A stretch of 64,000 nt of DNA. It comes from Berghia stephanieae (taxonomy: Eukaryota; Mollusca; Gastropoda; Nudibranchia; Aeolidiidae). The position numbers and the translations under genes are program-made. Positions 50,455 through 64,000 of the stretch are shown here, one piece after another (within the stretch, counting starts at the first letter, position 1; every line of letters begins with the position of its first letter). The stretch is taken from the NCBI GenBank assembly GCA_034508935.3, contig CM067446.1, positions 22,480,961 through 22,544,960 on the forward strand, read 5' to 3'. The notes below the pieces were generated by a model. The model had not been told where the DNA came from. It worked only from the letters and a program-made list of their open reading frames with translations, and did not search any database.

Positions 50455-50982
50455 TTTTCGTCATTCAGACCAGTTCTTGAATATGGAGTAACTGCATGGG
50501 GCACTGCGGCCAGATCACACTTTAATACGATTAAAAATCAAGCGTGTAGAATTATCACTGGAGGCCGCCGCGAAATTTTTATTCTCTTTTGTCTTCTGGC
50601 ACTTTCCTACACACTTCATTTCTTGTTAGCCCTCTGGGCTAGATAGAGAAATCGAAGATCTTGCCGCACCCCTAGATCTAGAATGCAGGTCCCATTTTAT
50701 CGTCCTTCAATGGATCAATCTTATTGCGGCACTAGAGGTAATCAGGTTGCAGATGTACTTGGTAAGGAAGGAACCAGATTGCTACAGGAGGATGATGCTT
50801 CGTCGTATAAAGAAACAAAGAACATCATGAACTCTTTGTTCTTGACTTGGAATGAGCAGCATCCGAACTATAACAGAAATGACCTATTTTATCAGTTGAC
50901 CAGACAAGAGCAGGTCATAATCTTTAGGTTGAGAACTGGTCATAATAGATTACTCGGGACTCAGCGCGCGTTCAATGTTTTT
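50455..50982 (+). mobile_element. LINE fragment: RT thumb and RNase H domain
   Basis: FRPVLEYGVTAWGTAARSHF is the end of a LINE reverse transcriptase. After an interruption, LQWI, SYCGTRGNQVADVLGKEG and EQVIIFRLRTGHNRL are the end of a LINE-encoded RNase H domain and its following region. Between them, 50566-50627 matches the 3' part of the tRNA-SINE/satellite monomer (GCCGCGAAATTTTTATTCTC). The frame is broken near 50712. Copy A10 of family A interrupts it at 50981. Confidence 0.78.
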
Positions 50983-51491
50983 TAAAAAAAAAGGGTTTTA
51001 CGGCAATGCAACACATTAAAGTCATATCAGCGCCAGTAAAAAGGAATAAAATGGGATAGTAAAAAGTTCTAGAATTACAATTAAAGCACCCAAGAGAAAG
51101 TAGGACAAAGGGGAGTTGGTTCAAATAGGGAACAGATGTAGATTCCAAGAGCACACGATCAGTGTATTTAGTTTGAGATCACCTGATTGTCTCATCCTGA
51201 TACAAGCACAGATCCCCACTAAGAGGAACACACTCGATTGTTTACAAATCATATAAATGTTGATCCAAAAAATAATTCAGTGCAGAACATAGAGATGATT
51301 TACAAGGAAAATCATATCTCCCAAAACGTTAACTATACATTTGACTGTTTCCCTCCCAGCCAAAGACTCTGACCAGGGTCGGGACACAACTAAGTAATCA
51401 CATTCCAAGACAAAGACTGAAAACAACTGAAAACGCAAACAATCCCTGCCCACTATGTGGTGGTTAGGGGGGGGGGGGACCCCACCCATGT
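50981..51491 (-). mobile_element. Family A, copy A10, inside a LINE
   Basis: Full-length with a decayed hairpin. The 11-bp target duplication GTTCAATGTTT lies at 50970-50980 and 51492-51502. Confidence 0.87.
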
Positions 51492-51584
51492 GTTCAATGT
51501 TTACGGCGATTAATAAGGCTAACTTGATTGATTTGTCATTTTAAAACATGTCTATGTCAATGCAACTTTTCTTATTTGGAAGAT

Positions 51585-51599
51585 GGGGGGGGGGGGGGG

Positions 51600-51643
<44 letters not shown>

Positions 51644-51644
51644 A

Positions 51645-51682
<38 letters not shown>
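51585..51682. repeat. (G)n(GA)n microsatellite
   Basis: G-run followed by interrupted GA units. Confidence 0.9.
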
Positions 51683-51684
<2 letters not shown>

Positions 51685-53358
51685 AGTAGCAAAAAAAGTC
51701 TTGTTGTGACACGTTCAAGCGATTGCCCCATAATCAATGAACGATAAAAAAAAGCAAATAAACGCACACCGCACACATTTGTTTGTCGAATTTTACTGGT
51801 TTCTACCACGCTTACAACGCTTGAGTTATTTGGACACCATGGCGATACAAATAAAAAAGATAAGTTTCCGAGCAATAGAGGGATACCTTTCCTCATCATT
51901 TCCCGTATCATTCCAAACCATTAAATTCGTGGCGAGACACATCATTTGTCACTAAATCTCGTTCTCTCTCCATTTGTGCGTGGTTCAACGAGACTTGGGC
52001 TGGCATTTAATCAGACTTAATGGATGGAGTAGTCCTTGCAACACGACCATCCGTGAAGATGCCCCTCTTGAACTGATTAATCATAATCCCATTCATATCT
52101 GAATTCAACTCATTGCCATTTTGTCGCCCCCCCCCCCCCCCCAAGGTACCCACCTCTGTACAGTAAACAAATTTCAGCCAATGCTGTGTTGTTTCGTTAA
52201 AATTAGAAACAAAGTTGCATATTTTATTTTACCGGATCTGACATAAGATAATCTATTGAAAGAGGCAATATTTTGGGTTATCATGACCACAAAACATTAC
52301 TCATCTCGAAGATGGGAATTGGGCATGCAATTCATCTTGTACTTACATTCCGTCCTTGGTTTCTGCTCAATGTAATAATAGCTTGAAACTGGCAAGGTCC
52401 AAAGAAAAAAGTGCATGGAACTTTAAATATTTTATATTCTCATTATGACGGCCTCAGCATTATGAAAATTTGCAACGAATAACTTGAGATGCGGATAAAA
52501 ACGGCACAATTTTTTTTTTAATTGTCAATATTTTTATTTAAATGCTGAGTAAAGAAAAAAAAAGACAGAAAATTCATAGCGACGATGAAACGTTATTTGC
52601 AACCTTTCCATCAATTATTGAATATATTATTAGGTGGTTGGATTCGCTCTTCGGATGAATCTATGATCAATCCCAGACATTCAATTGCGAAAGACCAAGT
52701 GAATTGGCGAGCGACCCAAAACTATTCAGTGTCTTGTTGATCTGAGAGAGTTTCTAGCTGCACATGTTGAGGTAATGTCTTGGTGAAAATCATTTACGTA
52801 AGTAACGCTCGAAAAATAGGAGTATCAATCATGTTATGATAATGATGTACATTGAAGGAGCAGTCGCCAATTTCTGATTGGCAATCTTAAGAAATTCCGC
52901 CCCGCATGCACTAAACTAAAAAGGTGTCTAAGCAAGCTCGTGATGCTATGTGGCGCATAAAATATTTTTTTTTAAAACAACTCATCTAATAAATCCAACG
53001 CCATGAAAAGAAATGCTATCTTACCATAATTGTTAGTAGACCTAAATAAAAATATAAATAAAAGTAAGAATAAAAGTACATCTATAATATCATATTAAAA
53101 ATTGATATATCATGTATAATGTGTTTATTTTATATGATGTTCAGATGAATTAACAATCTTTTAAATGGACGGATAAGTAGATAGTTATTGTCATTGTCAG
53201 AAAAATCAATATCCATTAGTCGAGACCTTGAAAATGAGTTTCTCAAAACTGATTTATTGTTCTAGGGGAAAGGCTGGTTGAATGAAATATAGCTCGAAAT
53301 ATATTTTTGGGAGAAATTTTTTAGTAATGCTTTCTTTGTGTTTGAGGTTTTATCTTAT

Positions 53359-53360
<2 letters not shown>
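51683..53360. other. Unannotated region
   Basis: No gene or clear repeat recognised over 1.7 kb. Confidence 0.35.
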
Positions 53361-53430
<70 letters not shown>

Positions 53431-53572
53431 AAATCTATTTCTATCGACCTCTTTATTTCTGTTTCTATCTATCTCCATCCATCCACCGACCTACTCACCC
53501 ACCCACCTATCTATCTATCTATCTATCTATCTACCTATCAATTTATCTATTTATATCTATATATCTACCCAA

Positions 53573-53666
<94 letters not shown>

Positions 53667-53667
53667 A
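53361..53667. repeat. (CT)n(CTAT)n(AT)n microsatellite
   Basis: Compound simple repeat of about 300 bp. Confidence 0.92.
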
Positions 53668-53812
53668 TCAAACTATCTATATCAAAGCAAAGTGATCCCA
53701 AAAAATGTAAGTTGAAGAACAGAATATTAAGTCTGGCAAGTCTGCGTGTTTAAATAGAGCATATGCAAGAGAAAAAGTGAAACAGACATTGGGAGAGGCT
53801 AAAAAAATATTG

Positions 53813-54074
53813 TGTGTGTGTGTGTGTGTGTGTGTGTGGAGAGAGAGAGAGAGAGAGAGAGGAGAGGGAGGAGAGGAGAGGAGAGAGAGAGGGAGAGAGG
53901 GAGGAGAGAGAGAGAGATGGAAGGGCGAGAGAGGAGAGGGAGAGAGAGAGGAGGAGAGAGAGAGAGAGAGAGGTGTGTGTGTGTGTGTGTATACGTAAGT
54001 GGTGAGAGAGAGAGAGGGAGAGAGAGAGAGGGGGGGAGAGAGAGAGGGGGGAGAGAGAGGGTAGAGAGAGAGAG

Positions 54075-54150
<76 letters not shown>
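53813..54150. repeat. (GT)n(GA)n microsatellite
   Basis: About 340 bp of GT and interrupted GA units. Confidence 0.92.
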
Positions 54151-55805
<1,655 letters not shown>

Positions 55806-55871
55806 TTTAAAATTAGCCGGGAAATGTCCATACTAACTCTTCTATAATTTATCTATAGTTACGTGGATATA

Positions 55872-56010
55872 TTTGCAGATCTGATAACAGAAAGCAATTA
55901 TGGGCTTAATTAACATTGTTGTAGTGAAGAACATCTTACGTTGCTTTGAGAGTGTTTTCATTACAACAACGCGCCCATAACAACAATGTGGGTTATCAGA
56001 CCTGCAAATA
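55872..56010. repeat. 139-bp fold-back sequence
   Basis: Arms begin TATTTGCAGRTCTGATAAC (19 bp, one mismatch), and pairing resumes inward at TTATGGGC and TTGTTGTA. It resembles a MITE-type hairpin. Confidence 0.6.
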
Positions 56011-56039
56011 AGCACACATTGGTTTATTGGCATTTCATT

Positions 56040-56826
56040 CGTGGGTCCTAAAAGCATGGAATCTAAAAGTGAATCAATCCAAAACAGAATATACAAAAAT
56101 CAACAGAAAGGAAAATGAATGGAAAAGTATACGTAAACTAGGCAACGAAAATGAAGACACAAGAAAACAAAAGCAGCTGGCCACCAATGTATTCAACCAA
56201 CTCCAAAATTTATGGAATAGAAATAACATAATCAGTGAGAATAAACGAATACAGATTAACGAGGCACTGATTATTCCGATATTGACATATAATTGTGGAA
56301 CCTGGGGTCTCACAAAAAAGAACTTAGAAAGTCTCGATTCATACCACCGCAAATATTGCGTCGCGTAATTGGAATCTAATGGCCAGAGACAATTACAAAT
56401 ACTCATCTCTATGAAAGAACCAGGGTCCAACGCCTGAGTACAATAATAATTACTATTTGGTCACATCTTACGTCGAGAAGATAACACCCCATCCCAAACT
56501 GCAGTGACAGAATATTTCCTTCATGGCAACAAATATGTAGGGAGACCATCAACATAAATAGTGTTTACCCCGAATAAGGATCTCTCTACCTATCAGAAAT
56601 TTCTGGATTCAGATGAGGCCGAATTAATCCCTGAAGAACAAGGAAATATTGCAGTGCCCTCCGTACTAAAGTCTCAAAAAGATCTTGACAGCCCCAAAAC
56701 TCTCGCCCAGGACCGTGACCAATGGAAACAATTAACAACATGGATGGAAAGAGCAGCTATACTCATCGACTATGACTGAATCACACAATTCTTAGCAAGC
56801 GTCATTCGGACTGCGAGGCTTACTAC
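56040..56826 (+). mobile_element. LINE ORF2 C-terminal part
   Basis: A plus-strand frame reads WNLKVNQSKTEYTKI, EDTRKQKQLATNVFNQLQNL, PILTYNCGTWGLTKKNLESL and DSYHRKYCVA. This is the thumb region of a reverse-transcriptase LINE. After frame breaks it ends with KTLAQDRDQWKQLTTWMERA and a stop at 56776-56778. It is 5'-truncated, and interrupted 3' of the stop by the hAT-like element. A second copy of the end is at 10990-11265. Confidence 0.82.
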
Positions 56827-57424
56827 TAGTGCGGGGCGGTCCTTGGCAAGCTTAAGGACCACGGTCCTACGGTCCCTGGGAAATGAAAACCGCAAGGACC
56901 GGTCCTAGGACCGGCGGTCCTTTTCGACATTGAACATTCCTGAGAGACCGTTTTGACCTTTGGGACCATGGGATCGTTCATTCTTGAACCGTTAAAGACC
57001 GCTACACGATGAAAACCGTGGTCTACAGGAGTAAAACACACGGAGTAGTCACACTCATTTCAAATTGTAACCTAATTAGAGAAGAGGGTGATGCCTTCTT
57101 TATTTGATCACAGTACTTCATTGTTACTTCGATAATTTAGCGTGAATAAAATTTGAAATTTATCCCCATTAACGGAGATAATGGAATCACCCAAGGCGTT
57201 GATCGAGTTGTTCGTGGCGTTTATACACACACGCAACTCCTACCCCCCCCCCCCCCCACACACACACACACATGAGTGGGCAGCGAGCATTGAAGAGTAA
57301 GAGAGAGACGTGAAGTTATAATAAGAGGGGGTGGATGCGGTAATAAGTAATAAGTAATAAGTGGGGTCGATGGTGACTTTTCGCCAGATCTAACAAACCC
57401 AGCTACCCATTCACTGCTGAGTAG

Positions 57425-57535
57425 ACAGGGATTCAGAAAAAAACTCGACTGCACCCGGGATCGATCTCTGGCCCTTTGCGTATAAAGAGAGTGCTCTATC
57501 AACTGAGCTATTGGGGTCCCCAAATATTCTATTGG
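57425..57535 (-). mobile_element. tRNA-like SINE head within the hAT-like element
   Basis: The minus strand reads CCCCAATAGCTCAGTTGATA-GAGC (A box) and GAGATCGATCCCGGGTGC (B box), typical of a tRNA-derived SINE or tRNA pseudogene. It is not a full cloverleaf, as the anticodon and acceptor regions are irregular. Confidence 0.6.
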
Positions 57536-57737
57536 ACCTTTTAAAAATACAGACGTTATAACTGGTTTTTCTGGAAGGAAGAAACTAATGAAACTCATAT
57601 TATTTGATTAGTTAAAACACCAAACGAAATTTTAATATTATTGTATTATTTTAAATGACAACAATGCGATAGAAAGGAGTGGCGACAAGAGATGGACAAA
57701 AGAAAACAAAAAATCAGACTTGCAACTTGCTAGGTTT

Positions 57738-57739
57738 GA

Positions 57740-57773
<34 letters not shown>
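57738..57773. repeat. (AC)n microsatellite
   Basis: About 36 bp of AC units; another short one lies at 57257-57271. Confidence 0.85.
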
Positions 57774-57774
<1 letters not shown>

Positions 57775-58248
57775 CTTTAGTAGTCACATACATTTCAAAC
57801 AATAACCCATTAGAGAAGAGGGGTCATGCCTTCATCATAGATCATTGTCATTGCGATCATTATGGTGTAGTAAATTTTGAAATTTACCCCCTATAATGGA
57901 ATCGTCCAAGGCGTGCGCCTCCTGTTTCCCCCCATCTCACACACGAAAGGGCGGTTTGCGGAGTGGAGGGAGGTGGTCGTCTGCCTCTATGGTCGTCTGT
58001 GTCGTTTAGTGTATGGCAAAGGGGGGTGGGTGCGATTAATTAAGTGGGATGGGTGGTGATTGGTGGAAGATAGGCAAAGGACCGAGGCAACGAATCGCTG
58101 GGGAAGTAGTATGGCGCCAGACCGTTGAAAGGTGATAAGAAGTGAGGACCGCCGGCGGTCTTCCTCTTTGGGACCGGACCACGGTTCACAGCTAAAAGAC
58201 CGTGGGACCGGTCCTCGGTCCGGTCCTCAGCGCGGCACTACTTACTAC

Positions 58249-59189
58249 TACAACTATTGCGGTTTATACATTGTACCGATTGCTCTCACACTAAATTGTC
58301 TCGTGGTGCTATCGGACATAAAAACGTATTTGTCCTTGCACGTAATGCACCGAAGAACATGTACATTAAACAGAAAAAAAACCCCTTGCCTTTTAATCAT
58401 TCCAATGTAGCATCAATGTAGTCTAGTTTATATTTCCAATTGCGATACGCGGAACACTTTTTTTTTAAGTCTCGAATCCGCTTTTATTTAATTCCCGTTT
58501 TATCTTTTAAAATAACGCATATAACATTTGATTATCGCTGTATAGAACTTACGATATTGTTAAAATGCATGTTGCTCTCTTTTGTATCAATAAAGATTTT
58601 AATTTTTATTTAAAGGACATTTCCAGGGAAGACTGAAATATCCAAGGCGTTAGCCGCAATGCGTACCGCGCAAGTAGCGAGGTGCTTAGATAAAGCCCAC
58701 TCAATGCCGCGCTACCTCCATAGAATTTCAGATTTCTGTCCTTCGGAATTTCAATTTTCAACAGGACAGGTGCCCCCCACCTCCCGCACCCCCTTCCCTG
58801 CTTCTCTTTTATAAATTCGGTACGGAATTACTTTTTATCAAAAATTCTGCTCACCTTCCAAATCAATAAATTAATTATCCCCTTAACCCCCGACTTAACC
58901 TGCACCATTTTATTGACTCATTCGTCACAACTAAAAACCATATCGCCTGCATTGTCTAACAGCCTGCACCGCATGGCACTCATTACATTCAATTCTCTGA
59001 TAGCCTGGGGCAGGAAAATGATCGAACAGAAACAAAGACCCAACAGTTTCAGTCGATAAATAAACAGGAAAGGAAACCTTTCCGCACCATACATTTCTCC
59101 AGTCAACGATTGAATTGAACGATTTTAAAAGAAAATTCAAATTGTTTAGTTATCGTGAACATAAAGTATTTGAACATAATCCAAATCTG
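58249..59189. other. LINE 3' remnant, then unannotated sequence
   Basis: The first bases continue the LINE interrupted by the hAT-like element. ATCAATAAAGATTTTAATTT at about 58588-58607 may be a LINE 3' end. Nothing else recognised. Confidence 0.35.
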
Positions 59190-59190
59190 T

Positions 59191-59226
<36 letters not shown>

Positions 59227-59447
59227 CACACACACAACACACACATTTTTTTTTTTAATTACAAAAGTCCTCTCGGTGCATTAATGAAAGCCTTAAGAGG
59301 ATATCTAATCTTGCAAAATAAAACTGCTTTTGTTTATTATCACATTAATAATATACGTAGTATACACAATATGAACAAGTGCCGCAATAGTATTATTATT
59401 CCTATGGTATTATTTCATACACACACACACACAAACACACACACACA

Positions 59448-59510
<63 letters not shown>

Positions 59511-59672
59511 ATTTTAATATTTACCACAATAAATAAATATTAAAATAATAATTTCGTCCATTGCTACATGTCGAGCACTTATCGTACCATATTTGTATCA
59601 AACACAATTCAATATATAAATATATATATTATATATATATATATAAATAATATATATATATTAATATATATG
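59190..59672. repeat. (CA)n and (AC)n(AT)n microsatellites
   Basis: Three tracts: (CA)n 59190-59238, (AC)n(AT)n 59420-59508 and an AT tract 59610-59672. Confidence 0.85.
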
Positions 59673-60908
59673 AGTGTTGGTGGCTACTTGTAGGTAAGAG
59701 AGTGCTCGATAATTTAGGTTAGAGCATATAAAAATAGATTAATTAACCCACGTATTTTTGAAGCCGAAAAGAACGTTTCCATGTCCTTCTTTTCATCAGT
59801 CGGCATATATCCGTGGAATGGTTTTTCTTTCGAGAGTTTAATGTTGTTTATTCATTTACGTCCTTACTTCCGCTTTTGTGTTTTGAGCTTGAATTTATTA
59901 GAATTTTAACGATCCTGACATAGAAATTTTAGGATATTGAGATCTTGATGTCAGGACAAAGTAAAGATCTCTCACATGCTTTTTATACTTTATACGAACG
60001 ACTGTAAAAGCTCAGATCTAAACATACCCCTTTTAAAATTTGCAGACGACACTATTCTACAAGGATTAATTACTAGCTGTACGAAAGAAATTATAAGGAA
60101 GAAATAAATAATTTTTTTTTCCTGATGCGACAATAACCACCTCGAACTGAATGTAATTAAGACTAAAGAATTAATCATAAGACATTAGGGAAGATAAGAA
60201 CAGCAAAGACCATATCACTATTATAAATGAAAAAGTAAAGTAGTAAAATACAAATATCTAGGAGTCACTATGGACAACAAATAACGAAGGAACGTACCAG
60301 TTACGTCAATTGTAACATTATTCAAAGAATGCACTTTTTACGGAAATTGTCCCAACTTAACATTGACAAAACACTTTGTACGTTAGAAAGAAAGCGTTTT
60401 TTTTTTTTTTTTTGCATTACTGCCTGGAGTGGAAATTGTCTTAACTAAGCAAAAGCTAACTTTGACAGAACTATTAAAAGAGCTAACAAACACACAGAAT
60501 CCATGTCTTTTAATGATTTATATACATATTGCTGTTTAAGAAAAATTGGAAATATTTTAGACAATCCAACCCACCCTCTTAATCATCACATCACCAAGTC
60601 GAAAAGAAGTGACGAATGTTGTTGTTAATCCGAGTAAAAAGTGAAAGATATCTCGGGTCCTTTTTACCTTACAGTTCCAGGCTATTTAATAAGGAAAATG
60701 ATTCATAAATTTTGGTCTATGTCTGTTTCAATTTTGAATCTTCTTCTTTAAAATCACTCCATACTTACAATTTTAACATCAATTTATAAAATATTTTACT
60801 ACATCTTTACAATTACTTATAATCTATACGTGCCATGTAATTTATACTATGTAATTTTTCACAGTTAATTAACAATGTTATTATACTGTATCTACTTCTT
60901 AGCTTTTT

Positions 60909-61446
60909 TGTTTTGTTTTTGTTTTTAAGGGTTTTACGGCGCTTGCAACACATTTAGGTTATATCAGCGCCAGTAAAAAGGAAGAAAATGGGATAGTAAA
61001 AAGTTCTAGAATTACAATTAAGGCACCCAAGAAAAAGTAAGACATAGGGGAACTGGGAAGAAATAGGGATCAGATGTAGATTCCAAGAGCATACCATCAA
61101 TGTACGTAGTCTGATATCATCTATAAGTCTCACCCAGACACAAGACAAGATCCAATGAAGAGGAATAAACTCAAATGCTTACATTTCATTATACATTAAA
61201 AATAACAAATTTAATAATACATAACAGAGAGATGATTTACAAGGAAAAAAATTTCATCTCCCAAAACAATGACTATGCATTCGACTGTTTCCCTCCCAGC
61301 CAAGGGCTCCGGTCAGGGTCGGGACAAAACCAAGCAATCTCATACCAAGACAAAGACAGAAAAGCATGTTGGAAAACAGATATAAGGGGATAGAAGACAC
61401 GGTATGTACCTCCCTGCCCACTGTGGAGGTAGGGAACCCCACCCAG
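60909..61446 (-). mobile_element. Family A, copy A11, inside a LINE 3' UTR
   Basis: Full-length with an intact hairpin. The 11-bp target duplication CTTAGCTTTTT lies at 60898-60908 and 61447-61457. Confidence 0.88.
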
Positions 61447-61686
61447 CTTAGCTTTTTACTAAATCTATTTTCATATATGTTGGCATCAATATAAACTTTA
61501 CTAGATATCTACATCTTTACAATTATGTAATATGTACGTCCCTTGAAATCTATACAATGTAATTGTTCCCATTACCATGTTTTACTTTACCACATTTATT
61601 TACTTATATTATGTTTATGTATGTATCATTGCCGGCATTTTATACGTCTGTACACACATTTCCTTTTTTGATGTATAAAGTACACT

Positions 61687-61701
61687 ATTATTATTATTAT
61701 T

Positions 61702-61760
<59 letters not shown>

Positions 61761-61783
61761 TATTATTATTAGTATTATTATTA

Positions 61784-61849
<66 letters not shown>

Positions 61850-61882
61850 TATTATTATTATTATTATTTATTATTATTATTA

Positions 61883-61966
<84 letters not shown>

Positions 61967-61967
61967 C
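61687..61967. repeat. (ATT/ATC)n microsatellite
   Basis: About 280 bp forming the tail of the LINE. Confidence 0.9.
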
Positions 61968-63269
61968 TAGTAGACAACAACAGAAATCTGAATTTGTTGT
62001 CAACGAATGTGGGGAAATGTGCAACTTTATTTGAAAACTTGAGACAGTGAATGCATCATTTTGTGTTCTGTTTTACTTTTGCCAAACAGGGATCATGAAC
62101 TGTACTTATTAGGTCTACTTTTTAATATGCAATAATCGACCCAGGAATTGCAGCGGTCTTATATTCCATCAACGTGTGAAGTTGATCTTGCGATATGGAT
62201 AAAATGTAGATATCAGTATCGTTCCTTTCATCATTGTAGTTGCCTAAAGCAGGAGTTGCCAGATTGTTTAATTGAGGTCTTAAACTTGGTACATTCAATT
62301 ATAAAAACTGCACCACGGTATCAAGTGAGATTCATTCAAAATTTAAGTGTAGGTATAATAAATCATCTTGATGACCTGTCTATCTTGTAATTTGTTCAAA
62401 TATAAAATCTATTATAGACCTTTTGCATTCAAAACTTGTTTGGTATATTTACTGGGGAAAATAGCCATAAAAACCTGGCAATTGCAAACGCAACGTTTAA
62501 AATAAATTAACTGACTAGATTACATCGACAAAACAGATAACAACCTCTACAATAACAAAAATTGCAAAGCCTTCCAAGTGTGTTTTTATAGAGAATAAAG
62601 GCGTAACACACGTGACTTATACCCAGTTATTCGTATGAGACGGATATTGCTCTGCCTAATGTTTAACAAGAGAGAAGCAACTATAAACAACTGGCACGTA
62701 ATATTATTTGGGGCACATTTTAGGGCCATCTTCAATTGAGGGCAATCTGATTGTGAAGTACTAGCATATGGAAAGATATGATTGATGGTTCAAGTGTCAA
62801 TGTTGACAGCATGGCTATCTCGAGATTCCTAGATGCTGCGTTTTGATGGCTTTGTTCAACATATTTCTATCGCTGAAGCTATTAGTAATTGCCTACTTTT
62901 GGAAACTTCGTTCCACAAAATCCTTAAAATCCGCATACAAAATTTCGATCAGACTATTTCAATAAACCGTTATGTGATAAAACTTGTAGGATTATAAAGG
63001 ATAATGGACAGACGCATCCGGGGATATTTTCATGGACTAATGTATTATGCGTCCTTATTGTCGGCTATAAAAAAAGAAAAAGAAAACAAAAACAATTATA
63101 AGATACAAATAAATTCATTAAAAAACATCGAAAAAAAACAGAATCTTTTCATCCAACAATGAGAGTTAAAACTGAATTTCACCAGAACCCAGACCGGCGG
63201 AGACGTTTAATCCGGGTGGACTAGATGATTCTGTATTCCCATTTTGATTGATTTCTTCCTACTTTTATT
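61968..63269. other. Unannotated region
   Basis: No gene or repeat recognised. Confidence 0.35.
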
Positions 63270-63303
63270 TTTGGTGTGTGTGTGTGTGGGGGGGGGGGGG
63301 GGT
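63270..63303. repeat. (TG)n(G)n tract
   Basis: Short TG run followed by a G-run. Confidence 0.85.
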
Positions 63304-63340
63304 TGCTAAGAAGGATTTTGAGCACAAAGTGTTCAGTATT

Positions 63341-63427
63341 AATCAAAAAGAGAACAAAGAAAGAAAAAAGAACACACTATACATTTTATAGTATGCTCTT
63401 TTTTCTTTCTTTATTCTCTTTTTGATT
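63341..63427. repeat. Near-perfect hairpin, 41-bp arms
   Basis: Left arm AATCAAAAAGAGAACAAAGA and onward, right arm its reverse complement. About 41 bp pair with three mismatches around a short loop. Confidence 0.75.
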
Positions 63428-63844
63428 ATCTTTTTGGAGCTGATACATTACCTTTTGTTCAATAAACTTTTACGTCAAGTCATTGCATAATGGAGAAATT
63501 TGAGTAAATCTCAAAGTCCTAGAGTTACAAAACTGACTGGGAATTGTTATACGTTATCATCCGATCATATCAAATTAAGGCAAAAGCTTTTTAGGGGACG
63601 TGGAATGCCCTGCTATTAGTCAGAAAGAACTAAGCCGTACCCGTAGAAAGCCACCAGTTGCAAATTATTAAAAAATCCTCGCAATTTAAGATTTTCATAA
63701 AAATAAGTTAAAAGTCACCAAAACAACAACATACCGCAGTCATTCGTCCTCGACGTAGTTGGATAATATCCGCAAAAATGCAAAAAGTGTCCCACCAAAT
63801 GAACAATTAAACATTTATAAATTTTAGATAAAGGAGTTGGTATG

Positions 63845-63850
63845 AGAGAG

Positions 63851-63916
<66 letters not shown>
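63845..63916. repeat. (GA)n microsatellite
   Basis: About 70 bp of GA units. Confidence 0.9.
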
Positions 63917-63917
<1 letters not shown>

Positions 63918-64000
63918 GGGAGCAAGATTACTTCAAAAACTGGACGGGAATCAAAATGGCAAAGCATAAAAAAAATAAAACAGAAGAGGTTAAAATATAA

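Larger units (their letters stand above)
56827..58240. mobile_element. hAT-like non-autonomous element inside a LINE
   Basis: 1414 bp. Ends TAGTGCGGGGC and GCGCGGCACTA, with an 8-bp target duplication CTTACTAC (56819-56826 and 58241-58248), the hAT signature. Subterminal regions are packed with GGACCGGTCC-type motifs on both sides. Two diverged copies of an internal segment lie at about 57045-57205 and 57780-57920. No transposase frame was seen. Confidence 0.83.
59950..61970 (+). mobile_element. LINE remnant with RT motif and (ATT)n tail, split by family A
   Basis: Broken plus-strand frames read ILYTNDCKSS, LLKFADDTILQGLI (the RT catalytic FADD box), NHLELNVIKTKELII, KYLGVTMDNK and SMSFNDLYTYCCLRKIGN. 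The clade is CR1/Rex-like. The 3' UTR is split by A11 at 60909-61446, resumes, and ends in a (ATT/ATC)n tract (61687-61967). Many frame breaks make it non-functional. Confidence 0.8.

Noticed and set aside
57425-57535. Functional tRNA gene
   Set aside because: A and B boxes are present, but the acceptor and anticodon arms do not form a proper cloverleaf. SINE head or pseudogene is more likely.

Overview
This is a eukaryotic, AT-rich, repeat-dense window. It holds one recognisable host gene, read on the minus strand from about 34.4 kb down to about 8.0 kb. The gene is vitamin K-dependent gamma-glutamyl carboxylase (GGCX), split into 14 recognisable coding exons with canonical GT/AG borders and matching phases. 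The first coding exon carries the start codon. The final short exon expected from the vertebrate protein was not found and may lie in the unrecognised sequence below 7.97 kb or outside the window. The invertebrate-type GGCX, the many microsatellites and the style of the short repeats suggest a marine invertebrate, most likely a mollusc (gastropod-like). That assignment is inference, not proof.

Layout. 1-4.0 kb: a pile of short retroelement copies (families called A and B here), some nested in each other. 4.7-6.0 kb: a decayed Mutator-like transposase. 7.5-7.9 kb: the 3' end of a LINE, just beyond GGCX exon 14. 8-34.4 kb: GGCX, whose introns hold A and B copies, a pogo-like element, a MITE, a tRNA-derived SINE, a 28-bp minisatellite, and two arrays of a 397-bp tandem repeat whose monomer carries a tRNA-like pol III promoter. 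One array plus the following 1.3 kb, including GGCX exon 3, occurs twice (23.5-26.9 kb and 28.1-31.5 kb). The stretch between the copies looks like unpolished sequence, so an assembly error is a live explanation. 34.8-64 kb: no host gene recognised. This part holds LINE remnants (40.6, 50.5, 56.1, 60.0 kb), a hAT-like element with an 8-bp target duplication (56.8-58.2 kb), a 1.18-kb terminal-inverted-repeat element (48.6-49.7 kb), a TATA-targeting MITE family (41.3, 44.5, 50.0 kb), a complete tRNA-derived SINE, a 5S-rRNA-derived fragment and very many microsatellites.

The most novel signal is in families A and B. Their bodies are related. Both end in a 3' stem-loop with an almost identical 19-20-nt loop and a bulged A, while the stem has changed on both sides so that pairing is kept. 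This is what a selected RNA structure, probably the reverse-transcriptase recognition hairpin, would look like. Copies carry 7-12-bp target duplications, one copy is reduced to little more than the hairpin, and every copy found lies in the same orientation as GGCX.
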